A DNA stretch of 64,000 bases, from contig OY979717.1 of the NCBI GenBank assembly GCA_963855995.1, positions 47,148,044 through 47,212,043 of the forward strand, given 5' to 3'. The notes beneath the pieces are model-generated. The model was not told the origin of the DNA. It saw only the letters and a list, made by a program, of their open reading frames with translations, and did not search any database. Numbering within the stretch: the first letter of the stretch is position 1; each line of letters starts with the position of its first letter. This document shows, piece by piece, positions 22,200 through 34,274 of this stretch. This stretch comes from Muricea muricata. Taxonomy: Eukaryota > Cnidaria > Anthozoa > Malacalcyonacea > Plexauridae. A program made the translations under genes and the position numbers.

Positions 22200-22982
22200 G
22201 TAAAAAATTTCTCTATTTCCAATATGTTTTTTTGTGATGGTAAAATAAAGGAGACAACAATCCTTGGAACCAACATAAGCAATAAAAACAAATGGATAAT
22301 CGATTAATCGATTAGCTTATATGGATATCCCATCGTGCAAAGACCGATTGTTGACAGGCTACATGCATATAATTTTATATACTGTATGTTTCGTAAGATA
22401 TAATTGTGATGATGATAGTTTTGTACTACGTTTTTTTGCACACCAGTTTGGTTGATATCCTTCTAATCCATATGGCAGTTAAACATCAGCAAGACGTGAT
22501 AGAAAAAAAATGTCAATTAAGTAGCATAGAAGGGGGAAAATTTTGTTGTATTTTTGGCCCAAAATGTGTTTTGCTGAATTTATTTCGCGATGATTTTGTT
22601 TCAAAATGAAGAAACCTAGCTGGGCTTAGAATTGTCAAAGATCTTCCATGCATGTGGCAATATAATTAGCATAAATAATAATATATTTTGCCAAGTATAA
22701 AAGACAAATCAAGCAATAATAATGAATCCTATAGCGTCGTTGTTATGCACTGTTTTAATATTCTCGAAATTGTCTAAAATGTGTTAATAAAATGCGTGAA
22801 ACATATGCTTTTGACTACTTTGCAATTGTCTTGCGTGAGACAACGATCGAACCTCTTGAATAATTAACTTGCCTTCATTCCATTTTTAAAAATAGACTAA
22901 GCTATTGGCTTAGCACCTGCTACTTCAAAACAACGTCTAAATGAACAACAATAAATTATTGATGTTCAAACTGCATTGCAGT

Positions 22983-24572
22983 GCAACCTAGTACCTAGGC
23001 TTCTATCTACGCTCCCGGTGCCCTGCCGCTGCAAAAGAACCCTAGTATTGTCTGGTCACCGGATATCCCAGATTTGGGATATAGAGTAATTTGTCATTAG
23101 GGTGGGTACGTAAGGCTGACACTTTGCTTTTCAATTCGCGTGTGTTTGTCGCGTGTTCGTTTGTTAACGGTAGTCTTGTATCTCGTTCACGGGTGAACGA
23201 TGACTTTGCCGTGGTATAGCTCGGCTTTTATGCAACGCAAAAGAAAATGAGTACTACCAATGGAATCAGCATATAAAGGTCTATTAGAATATCTTTTTAG
23301 ATTTTTTATACAGTGCAATAAAGCCGATTTATGGCCGTTTAGATATATGAAATTTGATATATTGTAGTAAAATGTTGTAAATTGCATTGTCAATTAACAT
23401 ACATTGTAAACAGTCACCTTTGATTGAAAATATCTCCGCTGCTTCTAGGGTTTATTTCTTGGCAATTGTACCAGCAGAATTGCCTTGAAAAGCTCTTTTT
23501 AGTGATCTATATTTTGTAACTATACGCACACAATTCGCTGAGAACAAAGACGCATTCCATTGTAGCAAGAAAACCGGAAGTGAAATGTTTTGTGCCCAAA
23601 CTATACGAACAATGACCCCTAGACACTCAAACACACCGGCAATCGATTCTACCGGTCAATTTACCCCACGTAGCATGTATTTCACGTGATTCTGTCTATT
23701 GCATAACCAAATATAAGCCAAATTTGGTAGAGCAATGGTCAAGAGTGAAATTCCCGACATAAAAATGCTTGTAAATAAGCTTCTATTTGGCGTATTGAAA
23801 CGAAATTTTCAGTACAAAAGCGCTTCAATATAAGCCTTATTTCTTAACTAATAACCATTGGAAGATGTTTCACAGAATCAGTGTAATTTTCCCATAACTC
23901 GAGTAAATGACGGTAAGTTTCAATCAAATCTTAAATATATTTGCAAGTTAAATGAACTTTATGAGTTTATGGCAATGCTTGTCTTGACAAATGACTTGTA
24001 CGTTTGCCCACGTTTACACGCATACAAATTACTGGACGCACACAAATTACTGGACGCACACGAATTAGTTTTTTCTTCGCTACAGTTTATTCTGAAAGAT
24101 AATTTTTGCTCATTTGAATAAAAAATCTTTTATATTATTGACGCTTGACGAATAAAATTCGAATAATAGATGTGTTACAATCTATTAGACTAATGTTTGA
24201 AACTGTCAATCATATCTATAAATACACAGCAATTAGTTATAATACAATTTGTCTGCATTATGTGATAAACAAACGCGTCGCACAACTTGTATTTAAAATT
24301 ATATTGCGATGTGAAAAGCTAGCATGGTACACCAATTTATGGATCACAGACTTTAGAACCGTAGTCCTGTCTCAAAATATATCTTTTCTTAACACGACAA
24401 AGCTTAATAGTCCGCTCTTAATGAAACAATACAGTAACGATTTTAAAACATTTGCTGACAAAAGTAGTCAATCGTCCCACCCCTACTTCGTAGGGCAGCC
24501 GAGCACTAATCATGTGACCAGACAATACTAGGGTTCTTTCGCAGCGGGAGAGAAGCCTAGGTACTAGGTTGC
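22983..24572. mobile_element. TIR transposon in intron, 8-bp TSD
   Basis: Ends GCAACCTAGTACCTAGGCTT and its inverse; similarity continues in patches to CCTAGTATTGTCTGGTCAC (about 80 bp). Flanks ATTGCAGT (22975) and ATTTCAGT (24573) differ at one base, consistent with an old 8-bp TSD (hAT- or P-like). The 1,590-bp interior has no recognised transposase; a short tandem ACTGGACGCACACAAATT repeat occurs near 24030. Confidence 0.75.
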
Positions 24573-24620
24573 ATTTCAGTGCTGTAACTATCTTTCATCA
24601 CACGTTTCGATTCAAAACAG

Positions 24621-24847
24621 GGTTGGTGCCACGAGAAGATCACATATCTAGCCATAATGTTTATTCCAAAATTGAATGTTCCTTGAGATGTCTCCAAGAA
24701 TCCACATGTGTGGGCTACAACTACAGACCCGCATCAAATATTTATGCAATAAATTGTCAACTCAGCAATAAAACTCAAAAACGAGAATGGAGAGGAGAAA
24801 GAGAAGGTGGTATAGGAGAATGGACGTTTTATCAAGAGCTGGAAAGT
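24621..24847 (+). CDS. PAN/Apple-like domain exon
   Basis: Bounded by a weak AACAG acceptor (phase 1, fitting the exon at 22070) and a GTAAGT donor at 24848. It encodes GLVPREDHISSHNVYSKIEC then SLRCLQESTCVGYNYRPASN and INCQLSNKTQKREW. The Cys spacing (C-x3-C-x5-C, then C-x-L-S-N) is that of PAN/Apple domains in cnidarian secreted proteins. An alternative acceptor at 24580 exists but is out of phase with the upstream exon. PAN domains bind proteins or carbohydrates extracellularly. Confidence 0.7.
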
Positions 24848-26459
24848 GTAAGTAGAGAAGATCAACACACTGTATCATTTTTAAAATCGTCAACGAACCT
24901 TGAAAATCCTTCTGTACAGGGCTAGGATAGGGCAGCCCGATACTTTTAATGATCACTCGTGTACAAAATTAACACATGTACAGCGAATCCAAATCTAGAT
25001 GCTAGCATAATTAATTTGAACATATAGTTTGTTGATTTCAAAAAAAATCGCGACCCAAACCCCACGCATCTCTTCGCGACTTTAAAGGTAACATGCACTT
25101 TAAATTCTATGTTTAACGATCTAAAATCTTCTACCTTAGCGGATTCGTATCCCGATAATCTTGCAAAGATCGATGTGTTCACATTTTTTTATATTTTGCG
25201 AGTAACGTGCATATGTACTATTACGTTGGTAAACGCGGTCATTGCAAACGTTTTATTGTTCGTTCCACATGTTTGTACGAGACTTTCAGTATAATGGGGA
25301 AATTTAAACTATTTCACTCCACATACTGTCACCTTTTTGGTCTTGCACAGTACTTTTTCTCGTTTTTGCTATATGCTACTAGGTATCTCAAAAAACGAAA
25401 CAAATTCGACCAGCTGTCATGCGTCACATGCTGAATTTAGCGAATAATTAATTTTACAAATCAAGAAAGAGGAGTTATTTAGCTTTCGATCGATACTTTT
25501 CTTGTATCCTAACAGCATGAAATGACCAAATACACTAACTTCAATTGCTCGGAATTTAATATGCAAATTTTGCCAGCCAGGTTTGTCCGAGGTTCTTAAG
25601 CCTGATTTTCTTATATCTTCGTCACTATTCCGAAATACAAATTTCTAGTAGTCAAATTTTTACAATTTGGATTAGGGTTATGTTTTGGAGTTCAATATTT
25701 AAAATTTTAGAAAACAAAATCTTAGTTTCATCAGATACTTAGGCTTAGTAAAAATCAGTAAAGGATCCGACCATCTGGGAGGAGTCCGAGCATTGACATA
25801 AATAAATCTAGACTGGGTGCTCGCAATATTGTCGCTTGAATTTTGCATTATCAATTGAAACTCACAAAGGCTGACCAATAATAACGAAAACTGACAAATA
25901 TGAATGTGATTGAGCATCGCTGGCTTTTAAATAATACAAAAAAATACTGGTCAGCAGTCAACTTCATGAGCAAACACTCTCAAAATTCGACCATCTTTGA
26001 TAAAGCTTTTCAAAAAGCCAAGCTGGCGGTCCAGATGTATATAATATGTCAATGGGTCCAACTTTCTACAGTATTAGAGTTACCCTGTCCGTATGGCGGA
26101 AAATTTATCCAAGCTGGCGGAATAATTTATGCTAGGCGTTGACGACAGCAGGCCGGGCAGCGTGATTGCCTAACGTTGTTGAGTAACATGACTGGGGTAA
26201 CGTTATGGGGTAATGCTATTTCGGAATGACAGAGAAGATACACAAAGTGTTGTTTGAATTATATATTACAAGGTTTTTACACCAAAAAATTTGATACAAT
26301 AAACAAATTTTAAATATAATTGTTCGAATAAATTGTTCAAGTTACAGTATATAGTTGCTTAAAGTAGTAGCAAGATCGTCAAAAAAATTCAGAATCGTGT
26401 TGACGTGTTGAACTTTTGGCATTGGCCTCGAAATGCTAAGATGAGGGCAAATTGACCTT
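24848..26459. other. Non-coding, probably intron
   Basis: No domain-bearing frame found. The repeat of the 21.7-kb piece lies near 25244-25295. Short frames at 25207-25434 and 25900-26142 lack recognisable features. Confidence 0.4.
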
Positions 26460-26460
26460 G

Positions 26461-26991
26461 CAGAATTTGTTGCCAACCGTGGCCCAAAAATTGTTAACCA
26501 GGCAATCCAAACTGCTAATGAGCTGAGTGAGGCTCAAAGGAGATTAGAGCGATCTAATAAAACAAGAATCGAGCTCTTAGAAGAAAGTGCGTCGAGCCCT
26601 TGTGTTGAAGACTGTTACGGGCAGTGGATGTCAGCCGCAACTCAAATACTGGAGTCGAATAGTATCTCTGCCGAACGGTTTTCGTCCGCCGTTTACAATG
26701 CACTGAAACGTGGAATAGGAAAGTGCCGCAATGTGTACCTATTTGGCCTAGCAAATTGCGGTAAAACCTTCCTTGTCTCGCCCCTGAAGAAAATTTTTTA
26801 ATGCTTTGTGAACTCTGCTTCTGGCTCTTTTGCGTGGCTTGGAATAGAGGATGGCGAGGTCATTTTGCTAAACGACTTTCGATGGAAGCCCTCTCTTATA
26901 CCCTGGTGCGAGCTGTTGCAAGTATTGGAAGGCGATACAGTTCACTTTCCTGCACTGCACCTAAAAATCTGATGTCCAAGGATATTGTCTT
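26461..26991 (+). pseudogene. SF3-helicase-like gene, 5' part (interrupted)
   Basis: Frame-open sequence with a helical N-terminal region (NQAIQTANELSEAQRRL), a PCVEDCYGQW motif, then a superfamily-3 helicase core: Walker A GLANCGKT (about 26751) and Walker B region EDGEVILLNDFRW (about 26850). An in-frame stop lies near 26800 and another near 26970. SF3 helicases occur in small DNA viruses, in virus-derived genes and in mobile elements; this family is widely copied in invertebrate genomes, so I cannot say which applies. The Gypsy element enters between motifs B and C. Confidence 0.65.
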
Positions 26992-27008
26992 TGTTTTTAT
27001 GCTTTATT

Positions 27009-27193
27009 TGTAATTCTTCTTAAAATATATTATCTACTTTCAAACAAGCTTTTTATAAAACGTTCTCTCCCTGTCCGATCTCATGCCCACGTCCTCGGTC
27101 TCCTTTCGCGCCCTTTCTCGTTACCGTGACAACAGAACAGATTATTACAACAGTAATATTAATATATAACAGCAATCATATATACATGCAACA
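27009..27193 (-). repeat. Gypsy 3' LTR
   Basis: 185 bp, about 95% identical by eye to the copy at 34085-34269. The divergence indicates an insertion that is not very recent. Confidence 0.85.
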
Positions 27194-27619
27194 TCTCCTC
27201 TTCTCTTAATAGTTGTTCGCTTGTTTGTTTTGATCAAACCGGTTGTTTATGTGTTTATTCCCAATCTGCTGGGCTGCTTGAAAACTCGTCCACTGCGTGT
27301 TCTAGTCGCATCGCTCGTTCCTGTCGCTCCTCTGTTAGGCTCTGCAGTGTGTCCCTTTGCTAAAATCGTTGGATGGGCATCGTCTTCGTTGGTCTCTGGT
27401 GTAGGTGGTTTTGGGACTGCACTTTCTGTGCCTCGTCTGTCTGGCTCTTCTTCGTCTGAGTAATTATCATCGGAAAATGTAGTAGCCCGTGATGGTCTTA
27501 AGAATTTTCTATTCCTTGTGTGAGTATATCTTTTACATTCGACTTCATAGGATCGTATCCCGACCTGTCGTAAGATTTTTCCTCTTCTCTATTTCTTTTC
27601 GTTGCCGTGCGTTGGCTGT

Positions 27620-28551
27620 AAACGGACCATTTCTCCGGGTCGAAATGTACTGAGCTCTTTTGCTCCTTGGTCGTGGTATTTCTTTTGTGTTTCTTGTCGT
27701 TTTCTAATGCGTTCGTCGACTTTCTTGTTTATCTTAGGCTGGAGCAAATTTTCGGACCAGGACTTTGGACGTGGACTTTGTTCGGCGGTTGAGGAGTCGT
27801 TGGGCCGGACTTGTTTCGTGGATCGTCTGTGAGGTGTTTCGGACGGCCAGGAGGGCTAGGTATATGTCGTCACCGGAAGCTTTGTATGTTCGCAGTATTC
27901 GCTTGGCCTTTTTAACCGCAGATTCTGCTTTGCCATTTGATTGGTGGTGATAAGGGCTGGTAGTGACGTGGTGAAATTGGAACTTTTTGGGATGGAACTT
28001 TTCAGGGATGCCATATCTGGCAAAATGAGGCTTTAATTTCTTTATTACGGCTTGAGATGTGGAAACTTGCAGGTGGTCAACCTCGAAGAAGCCCGAGTAG
28101 TAGTCTACGGTCACGAGGTACGTTTTCTTCTCCAATTCAAAAAGGTCGCAGCTGACTTTCACCCAGGCTCTCGTCGGTATTTCGTGCGGGATGAGTGGTT
28201 CTTTACGCTGCTTGGCACTGTATGTTTCGCAGGTGGCGCATCGGGAAATGTGGTCTTTCAGTTCCTGGCTCGAATGTGGCCAGTAAACTGTATCTCTCGC
28301 TCGCCGAGTTGTTGATTCGATTCCTTGGTGGGCTGAATGTAACTCAAGTAACATCTGCTTTCTGAGTGACCTCAGAATCACGATGCGGTCTCCGCGAAAT
28401 ACTAAATCGTCCTGAGTGGGTAACTCGTAAACAGTTTGCGTTTCCCGGCCATCCTTTGTAGATGTACGATTTGACTTGCTGGAGCTCTTGGTCTTTTCGG
28501 GTCTCGTCTCGGAGTTTAGCCGTCGTGGTTTCGCATGCTAGTACCTGGTTG
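27620..28551 (-). pseudogene. Gypsy integrase, second catalytic Asp deleted
   Basis: Frame from 28381 encodes the zinc-binding module (LHSAHQGIESTTRRARDTVYWP, then CATCETYSAKQRK) and the core with LVTVDYYSGFFEV (first Asp). After RYGIPEKF the expected SDNGPQF segment with the second Asp is missing, and sequence resumes at VTTSPYHHQSNGKAESAVK (Glu present). So D-D-35-E is broken by a deletion of roughly 20 codons. Upstream residues to 28551 continue the linker from RNase H on the other side of the LINE. Confidence 0.8.
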
Positions 28552-28558
28552 ATTGTGT

Positions 28559-28943
28559 GAAAAAAATTGAAATATTATTTCAAAATATGGAAAATGACAG
28601 AAAAGAGGTAATTATTGTTGGTGATCTGAATTGTGATTTAATTTCAGTTAGCAATTACACGAAACGTCTAAATGATTTACTTAATGTTTTTCAAATGACT
28701 CAGCTGATTAAAGAACCTACCCGTATTACAAATACCTCGGCAACCCTTATAGACGTAGCTATAGTAAGTAAACCTGAGAATATTTGTAGATCGGGAGTCT
28801 TGCACATAGGAATTAGTGACCATAGTCTGATTTATGTTTGCAAGAAAATATCCTTCGCTAAAAAAGATATAAAAACCGTAAACACGAGAAATTATCGAAA
28901 TTATATTCAACAAAACTTTATAGCAGATTTATCTATCATCTAG
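28559..28943 (+). pseudogene. LINE endonuclease C-terminal remnant
   Basis: Begins mid-domain: VIIVGDLNCDLISVSNYTKR, QLIKEPTRITNTSATLID and LHIGISDHSLIYVCKK, the last catalytic blocks of APE endonuclease. A frameshift after 28940 separates it from the RT ORF. Confidence 0.8.
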
Positions 28944-29260
28944 CACTTTTAAATTGGGAAAATAACGATCCAGATATACTATGGAACAATTTTGAAAAAA
29001 CGTTTAACCATGTTTCTGATATTCACGCTCCTTCTCGGAACAAAAGAGTTAAAAGTCAACTAACGCTGTGGCTTACCGATTCAATAAAACGTGACACAGA
29101 TCGTAGAGATTTTCTCAAGAAAAAATCGGTTAAATATAAGTCTGCGTGGTATCATGATGCTTACAAAGCCTTACGCAATAAAATTAACAAAGATATCATT
29201 CGCGCGAAACGAAATCACTATGTTAAATCAATCGAGAATAATAAGGGAAACCCTAAACTT

Positions 29261-30961
29261 ATGTCGAAACACATAAATTGTTTGCTAAACAAGAAGCATA
29301 AAAGTACCAGCGTAGATTTTATTATAACCGATGCAGGAGACGTGAGTGATAATCAAAAGATATCAGAATTGTTTAATGAGTATTTTTCGAAAATTGGTCC
29401 AATTTTGTCAGATCAAATTACAGATCCAAATGGTCAGGAGTTTGAACAATTCATGTGTGAAGTATCTAAAACATTTACATTCAGCGCCATTGATAGCACT
29501 ACTGTTCTCAACGAGTTGGAAAATTTGAGCTCATCTAAATCGACAGGTCCTGATAATATCCATATTAGACTTTTGAAAGATTCTAAAGAAGTAGTTGCTC
29601 CATTGTTGGCACATATTTTTAATGTCTCCATAAACAATGGAATATTCCCAAACAAACTTAAGGTTGCAAGAGTCTCGCCAATCTACAAAGAAGGTGATAA
29701 AAAAGAAAGAGGTAACTATAGGCCGATATCTGTTCTCTCAAACGTCGCTAAGCTATTTAAAAAACTCATATATATTCAGTTAATAAATCATCTAAATGCA
29801 AACAAAATCTTAAATCCATGCCAGTCAGGCTTCCGTCAAAACCACTCAACAATGTCATCTCTAATTTCAAATACTGATTCATGGCTAGTCAATATGGACG
29901 CTGGACTAATAAATGGGGTCATATTTCTTGATCTTCGTAAAGCATTTGATACTGTTGATCAAGAAATTCTCCTCAAGAAATTAAAATTTTATGGAGTTAG
30001 AGATACTGCTCTTAAATGGTTTACATCATATCTGTTTAATCGGGAACAGTACTGCAAGGTAGGGTGTGCAACATCATCCACTCGCATCATTCGCTGTGGA
30101 GTTCCTCAGGGCTCAAATCTTGGCCCACTTTTATTTTTACTGTATGTCAATGATCTTCCAAATTGTTTAAAGCAATCTAGTGCTGAAATGTACGCGGATG
30201 ATTCAAATTTGACTGCGTCCTCTAATGACTTGTATAGTTTACAAACTATTTTAAACTCTGAACTAAACAATATTAATCAGTGGTTAGTAGCAAATAAACT
30301 AACTTTGAATGTAGACAAAACAGAGTATATGATTATAGGAACACGGCAAAAATTGAATCACCTCTCACACGACATAGAAGTCCATATCGGTGAAAAAAAA
30401 TTAAAACAAGTTACCTCCAAAAAAGTTTTGGGTGTAACAATTGACGACCAATTGAGTTGGGAAGAGCAAGTTGACAACATAAGTAAAAAGGTATCTCAGG
30501 GCATTGGCGTGCTACGACGAGCGAAATTATTTGTTAAATATGATACACTCCAAATTCTTTACAATTCTTTGGTTCAACCATATTTTGAGTATTGCTCCCT
30601 TGTCTGGGGAAATTGTTGTGACTCCTTAAAGGAAAAACTGCAAAAACTCCAGAACAGGGCAGCAAGAGTTATTACGGGTGATAACTATGACACACGCTCA
30701 AAAGATATTTTACAGAAACTGAACTGGAAAAATCTCTCTGAAAGAAGACAACAAAAGGCAATAGCATATGTCTCTAAGGCTATTGCGGGAAATTGCCCGG
30801 AAAATATTTCTAAAAAATTTGAGAAGTCGTATTCTGAGAGATATGATCTAAGAAACAATAATAAATTTTTATCTCTACCAAAACCCAGAACAAATTCTAT
30901 GGTTCGTACCTTTGGGTATGCTGCTGCTAAGATTTGGAACGAAAATAACAAACTTGAGTGA
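29261..30961 (+). CDS. LINE reverse transcriptase ORF, RT core intact
   Basis: A 566-residue uninterrupted frame. Blocks in order: [95 protein letters not shown] (YADD at 30191-30202), [16 protein letters not shown], and the C-terminal [12 protein letters not shown] region. The catalytic YADD is intact, unlike the LINE at 10.8-18.9 kb. It lacks its own start because the 5' part is truncated. Among the LINE copies here it is the best preserved. Confidence 0.85.
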   Translation: MSKHINCLLNKKHKSTSVDFIITDAGDVSDNQKISELFNEYFSKIGPILSDQITDPNGQEFEQFMCEVSKTFTFSAIDSTTVLNELENLSSSKSTGPDNIHIRLLKDSKEVVAPLLAHIFNVSINNGIFPNKLKVARVSPIYKEGDKKERGNYRPISVLSNVAKLFKKLIYIQLINHLNANKILNPCQSGFRQNHSTMSSLISNTDSWLVNMDAGLINGVIFLDLRKAFDTVDQEILLKKLKFYGVRDTALKWFTSYLFNREQYCKVGCATSSTRIIRCGVPQGSNLGPLLFLLYVNDLPNCLKQSSAEMYADDSNLTASSNDLYSLQTILNSELNNINQWLVANKLTLNVDKTEYMIIGTRQKLNHLSHDIEVHIGEKKLKQVTSKKVLGVTIDDQLSWEEQVDNISKKVSQGIGVLRRAKLFVKYDTLQILYNSLVQPYFEYCSLVWGNCCDSLKEKLQKLQNRAARVITGDNYDTRSKDILQKLNWKNLSERRQQKAIAYVSKAIAGNCPENISKKFEKSYSERYDLRNNNKFLSLPKPRTNSMVRTFGYAAAKIWNENNKLE

Positions 30962-31016
30962 CTATGGTTTAAATTTTCTATTCTTAATTTTCATAATTCT
31001 TGATATTTTTGATAAT

Positions 31017-31108
31017 ACACGGCCTAATGAAAAGCAACCATTTTAATTTAACTTTGTATATATGTAAATAATAAGCTAGGTAAGGTAAAGGTTGATTAGT
31101 TACCGTGT
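31017..31108 (+). promoter_or_regulatory. LINE 3' stem-loop
   Basis: ACACGG (31017-31022) pairs with CCGTGT (31103-31108); inside, CTAAT pairs with ATTAG and GCAACC with GGTTG. The loop is larger than in the two other LINEs, but the outer-stem position and the GGCCT next to it are the same. Confidence 0.65.
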
Positions 31109-31121
31109 CAAAATATGTTTG

Positions 31122-31182
<61 letters not shown>

Positions 31183-31197
31183 TAATAATAATTGTGT

Positions 31198-33060
31198 CTA
31201 AACTATCCGTCCATTCGAAATCGCGTTCTATGCTGCACGCTTCGTCGTTGCAACTTCCCAGATGATGACGGCTCAGCGTGTCTGCTAGCAGCATCTCGAA
31301 TCCTTTCTTGTAACTAATGGTGACGTCATAATGATGTAGTCTCATCATCATCTTTTGAAGACGGCGAGGTGCTATGGAAAGTGGTTTTTGATGAATTATT
31401 TCCAGCTGCTTGTGGTCTAACTCGACTGTGACTAGTCGGCCATATGTGAACTGGTGGAAGCGTTCGACACCATAGATGATTGCCAAAAGCTCTTTTTCAA
31501 TTTGAGCATATTTCTGTTCAGCTTGTGATAGTGCGCAACTGGCGAATGCAACAGGTTTTCCTCCTTGTATGAGGGCAGCCCCGAGTCCATGGTCACTGGC
31601 GTCGCACTGTAGTACCAGGGGTTCGTTTGGCTCATAAAGCTTGAGGACTGGTGGCGTTGTAATTGATTTCTTGATTTCGCTGAATGCGTTGTCGGTTGCT
31701 TCGTTCCAAACAAAGAGATGGTCCTTCTTTGTGAGTTACCTGAGAGGTTCGGACACTTGTGATAAATGGGGTAAAAACTTAGCAAGATAGTTGACAGTTC
31801 CTACAGTTCGTTTGACTCCAGCGACATCACTGGGTTGCTTCATCTCCAAAATAGCTTTAACTTTTGTGGGGTCAGCTTTCACACCATCAGGGGTAAGAAT
31901 ATGGCCGATGTAGGTCATTGATGTCTTCTTGAACTCTATCTTGCTTGAGTTGAGCTTGATTTGCTTTGTTCGGCAGCGTTCAAATAGTCTCTTTATCTTC
32001 AGATCGTAATCAGCCGTCGCTTCTTCCAATGTCGCGCCGTTACCGGATATTAAAATATCGTCTGCGACTGTCCGTACACCTTCCAAATCATCAATTGCCT
32101 TGTTCAGACGTTGTTGGAAGATCTCTCCGGCAGGAGAGATCCCAAAAGGCATCCGCTTCCACTTGAATCGTCCGAAGGGAGTGTTGAACGTCGTAAGCAG
32201 TGAGGACTCATCGTCTAGCTTTACTTGCCAATATCCATTGCTACAGTCGACTTTGGTGAATACTTAGCTTTAGCATTCAATAATTCCGGAAGGACATCAT
32301 CTATGGTTGGAATTGGGTGATGGTATCGTTTCAAGGCTTTGTTAAGTGGTCTTGGGTCTAGGCACAACCTAATCTTTCCATTCGGTTTAGCTACGACAAC
32401 AAGTGCACTGACCCACTCTGTTGGACCGTTGACTCGTTCTATGATGTCACGTTTAACGTGATCATCTAAATGCTCACGTAATGGCTGTTTCAATGACTCG
32501 GCATCTTCCTTGGCGGAAGTTAAACCGGTGGGCAGTTTGGATCCACCTCGAGGTGCAGCTCTGGGCCTAGGGTGCCAAGGCCCTCAAAAACATCTGGGTA
32601 GGTTTCTTGGACATCTTCTAGTTTCAATCCTAGGGGATGGGGTACGGGAACATCTTCGCTGACTTGATTGACTTGTGTTGACGGTTTCACGCGTATTAAA
32701 TACAATTGCTGAACAGTGCGTCACCCTAAAAGGTTACTTTTGACATGGTGATCCTCGACGATTGTAAAAGGACCTTGAATTTCTTTGTTGTTGTTGGATC
32801 TCGTACTTGTATTTTGCATTTGCCAAGGGGTATAAGTGTGGAATTGATGTACATCTTTAATAAGTGCGGGCTACGTCTAATTCGTCGCTCGTACTTAGTG
32901 CCTTTCAGTTCGCTTTTTCTTAGAACATTACAAGTTGCGCCTGTATCGATCTGGAATTCGGTCGACTTACCGCCTTTAATTTGCATTCTGACAAAATGTC
33001 GTGGTGCGTACATGTGTTCCCGGTTCGTGGTCGTGTACGGCTGAGATGGTTTCGGCGGGG
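31198..33060 (-). pseudogene. Gypsy pol: protease, RT, RNase H
   Basis: Protease has FQIDTGATCNVLRKSEL (DTG active site, about 32950). RT shows DIIERVNGPTEWVSALVVV and PNGKIRLCLDPRPLNKAL, MPFGISPAGEIFQQRL, and VRTVADDILI, where the YxDD box reads VADD. RNase H shows VLQCDASDHGLGAALIQGG and ELLAIIYGVERFHQFTYG. Frames change at about 32720, 32500, 32220-32150 and 31740, so pol is inactive. Gag and pol are in different overlapping frames, as usual when pol is made by frameshifting. Confidence 0.85.
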
Positions 33061-34032
33061 TGTAGTTCGACAGTCGATATCGAGTCTCCCGAGTCGCTAG
33101 AGCTATCTTTCGATATGTCGTGTACTGGTGCGTTACGAGGTTTTCTTTTCTGCATACATACTTTGGCAAAATGACTGTCGCGACCGCAATTTCTGCAACG
33201 GTTGCCGAATGCAGGGCAGGATTCTTTTTTCCTCTGGTGTGATGTGCCGCAGTACTTACATTGGATTTTCGTGTCCGGTCCGCCATCTCGTCGTTCGAGA
33301 CTGCCACGCCCCCCGTCACGCCTTCCGGTTTGGGTTTTGTTTGCATTTGTAAACATGGCGTTGATTTCCGCTTCGCTTGCTGCCTTAGCCTGGTCGTCGT
33401 TGGCATGGATTTTTTTGACTTGTTGTTTGGTGCTTTCACTGCTTCGGCAGATGTTGATGGCTTTCGCCAAGGTAAGATTTCTATCTTGTTGTAACTTTTT
33501 CTGTAGAGCGTTGTTGTTGATGCCAATGACCAGTCGGTCGCGTATGAGTGAGTCTCGTAAACAGGCGCAAAAGTTACATGTTTTTGCTAATGTTCGCAGG
33601 GCTGTGATGTATTGATCGACTGATTCAGTTTCATTCTTTTGTCGGCTGTTAAATAGGAATCTTTCGTATGTTTCATTTGTTTCACCTCAGCATAGGTTTT
33701 GGAATTTTTTTACGACAATATCAAATTTTGTTCGCTCGTCTTCCGAGGCGAAATCCAAGCCTTTGAAAATTTCCATGGCTTCTTCCCCGATGCAAGATAA
33801 AAACGTTGCTGTCTTGAATTCCTCTTCAAACCGATTTAGTTGGGCAACTATGGCATAATTGTCCCTGGCGCGTTTAATTTTTTTTCCAGTTGGACGCTAG
33901 ATTTCCTTCGGTTTTTAGTGGCTTTGGCATTGCTAAGCCGGCTGGCAATAATGGCTGAACTTCGGTAGTCACTGTGCTTGACGATGTGCTTGCTACTTCG
34001 CTCATATTCGCTTGAGGTTCGTCGCCTGGCAT
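32976..34032 (-). pseudogene. Gypsy gag with zinc knuckles
   Basis: Starts MPGDEPQANMSEVAST (ATG 34032). The capsid-like part includes RDSLIRDRLVIGINNNALQK and the C-terminus has two knuckles, CKYCGTSHQRKKESC and CRNCGRDSHFAKVC. A stop near 33690 and a frameshift near 33890 interrupt it. Confidence 0.8.
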
Positions 34033-34084
34033 GGTTGTGATTTACGTGATAGCTAGGTTCTTTAGACTCCTGACATCTAGACCT

Positions 34085-34269
34085 TGTAATTCTTCTTAAA
34101 ATATATTATCTACTTTCAAACAAGCTTTTTATAAAACGTTCTCTCCTCGTCCGATCTCATGCCCACGTCCTCGGTCTCCTTTCGCGCCCTTTTTCGTTTC
34201 CGTGACAACAGAACAGATTAACACAACAGTAATATTAATATATAACAGCAATTATATATACATGCAACA
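34085..34269 (-). repeat. Gypsy 5' LTR
   Basis: Partner of 27009-27193; runs TGTTGCATG... to ...GAATTACA on the minus strand. Confidence 0.85.
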
Positions 34270-34274
34270 GTCTT

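Larger units (their letters stand above)
28559..31190 (+). mobile_element. CR1-like LINE inserted in Gypsy
   Basis: 5'-truncated within the endonuclease, with complete RT, a 3' stem-loop and an (AAT)n tail (31123-31190). The flanks repeat ATTGTGT (28552-28558 and 31191-31197). It lies in opposite orientation to the Gypsy element between RNase H and integrase, so it is the youngest layer of a three-level nest. Confidence 0.9.
26992..34269 (-). mobile_element. Ty3/Gypsy retrotransposon, minus strand, with nested LINE
   Basis: Two 185-bp LTR copies (34269-34085 and 27193-27009; TGTTGCATG at the 5' edge) bracket gag, protease, RT, RNase H and integrase. A polypurine tract AAGAGAAGAGGAGA abuts the 3' LTR. 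The 5-bp repeat GTCTT flanks the insertion (26987-26991, 34270-34274); about 17 bp between the downstream TSD and the 185-bp LTR match are present only on that side. Removal restores the frame of the interrupted helicase-like gene, confirming the boundaries. A LINE interrupts pol. Confidence 0.85.

Noticed and set aside
32745..33615. Plus-strand frames over the Gypsy gag/protease
   Set aside because: Shadows of minus-strand gag and pol.
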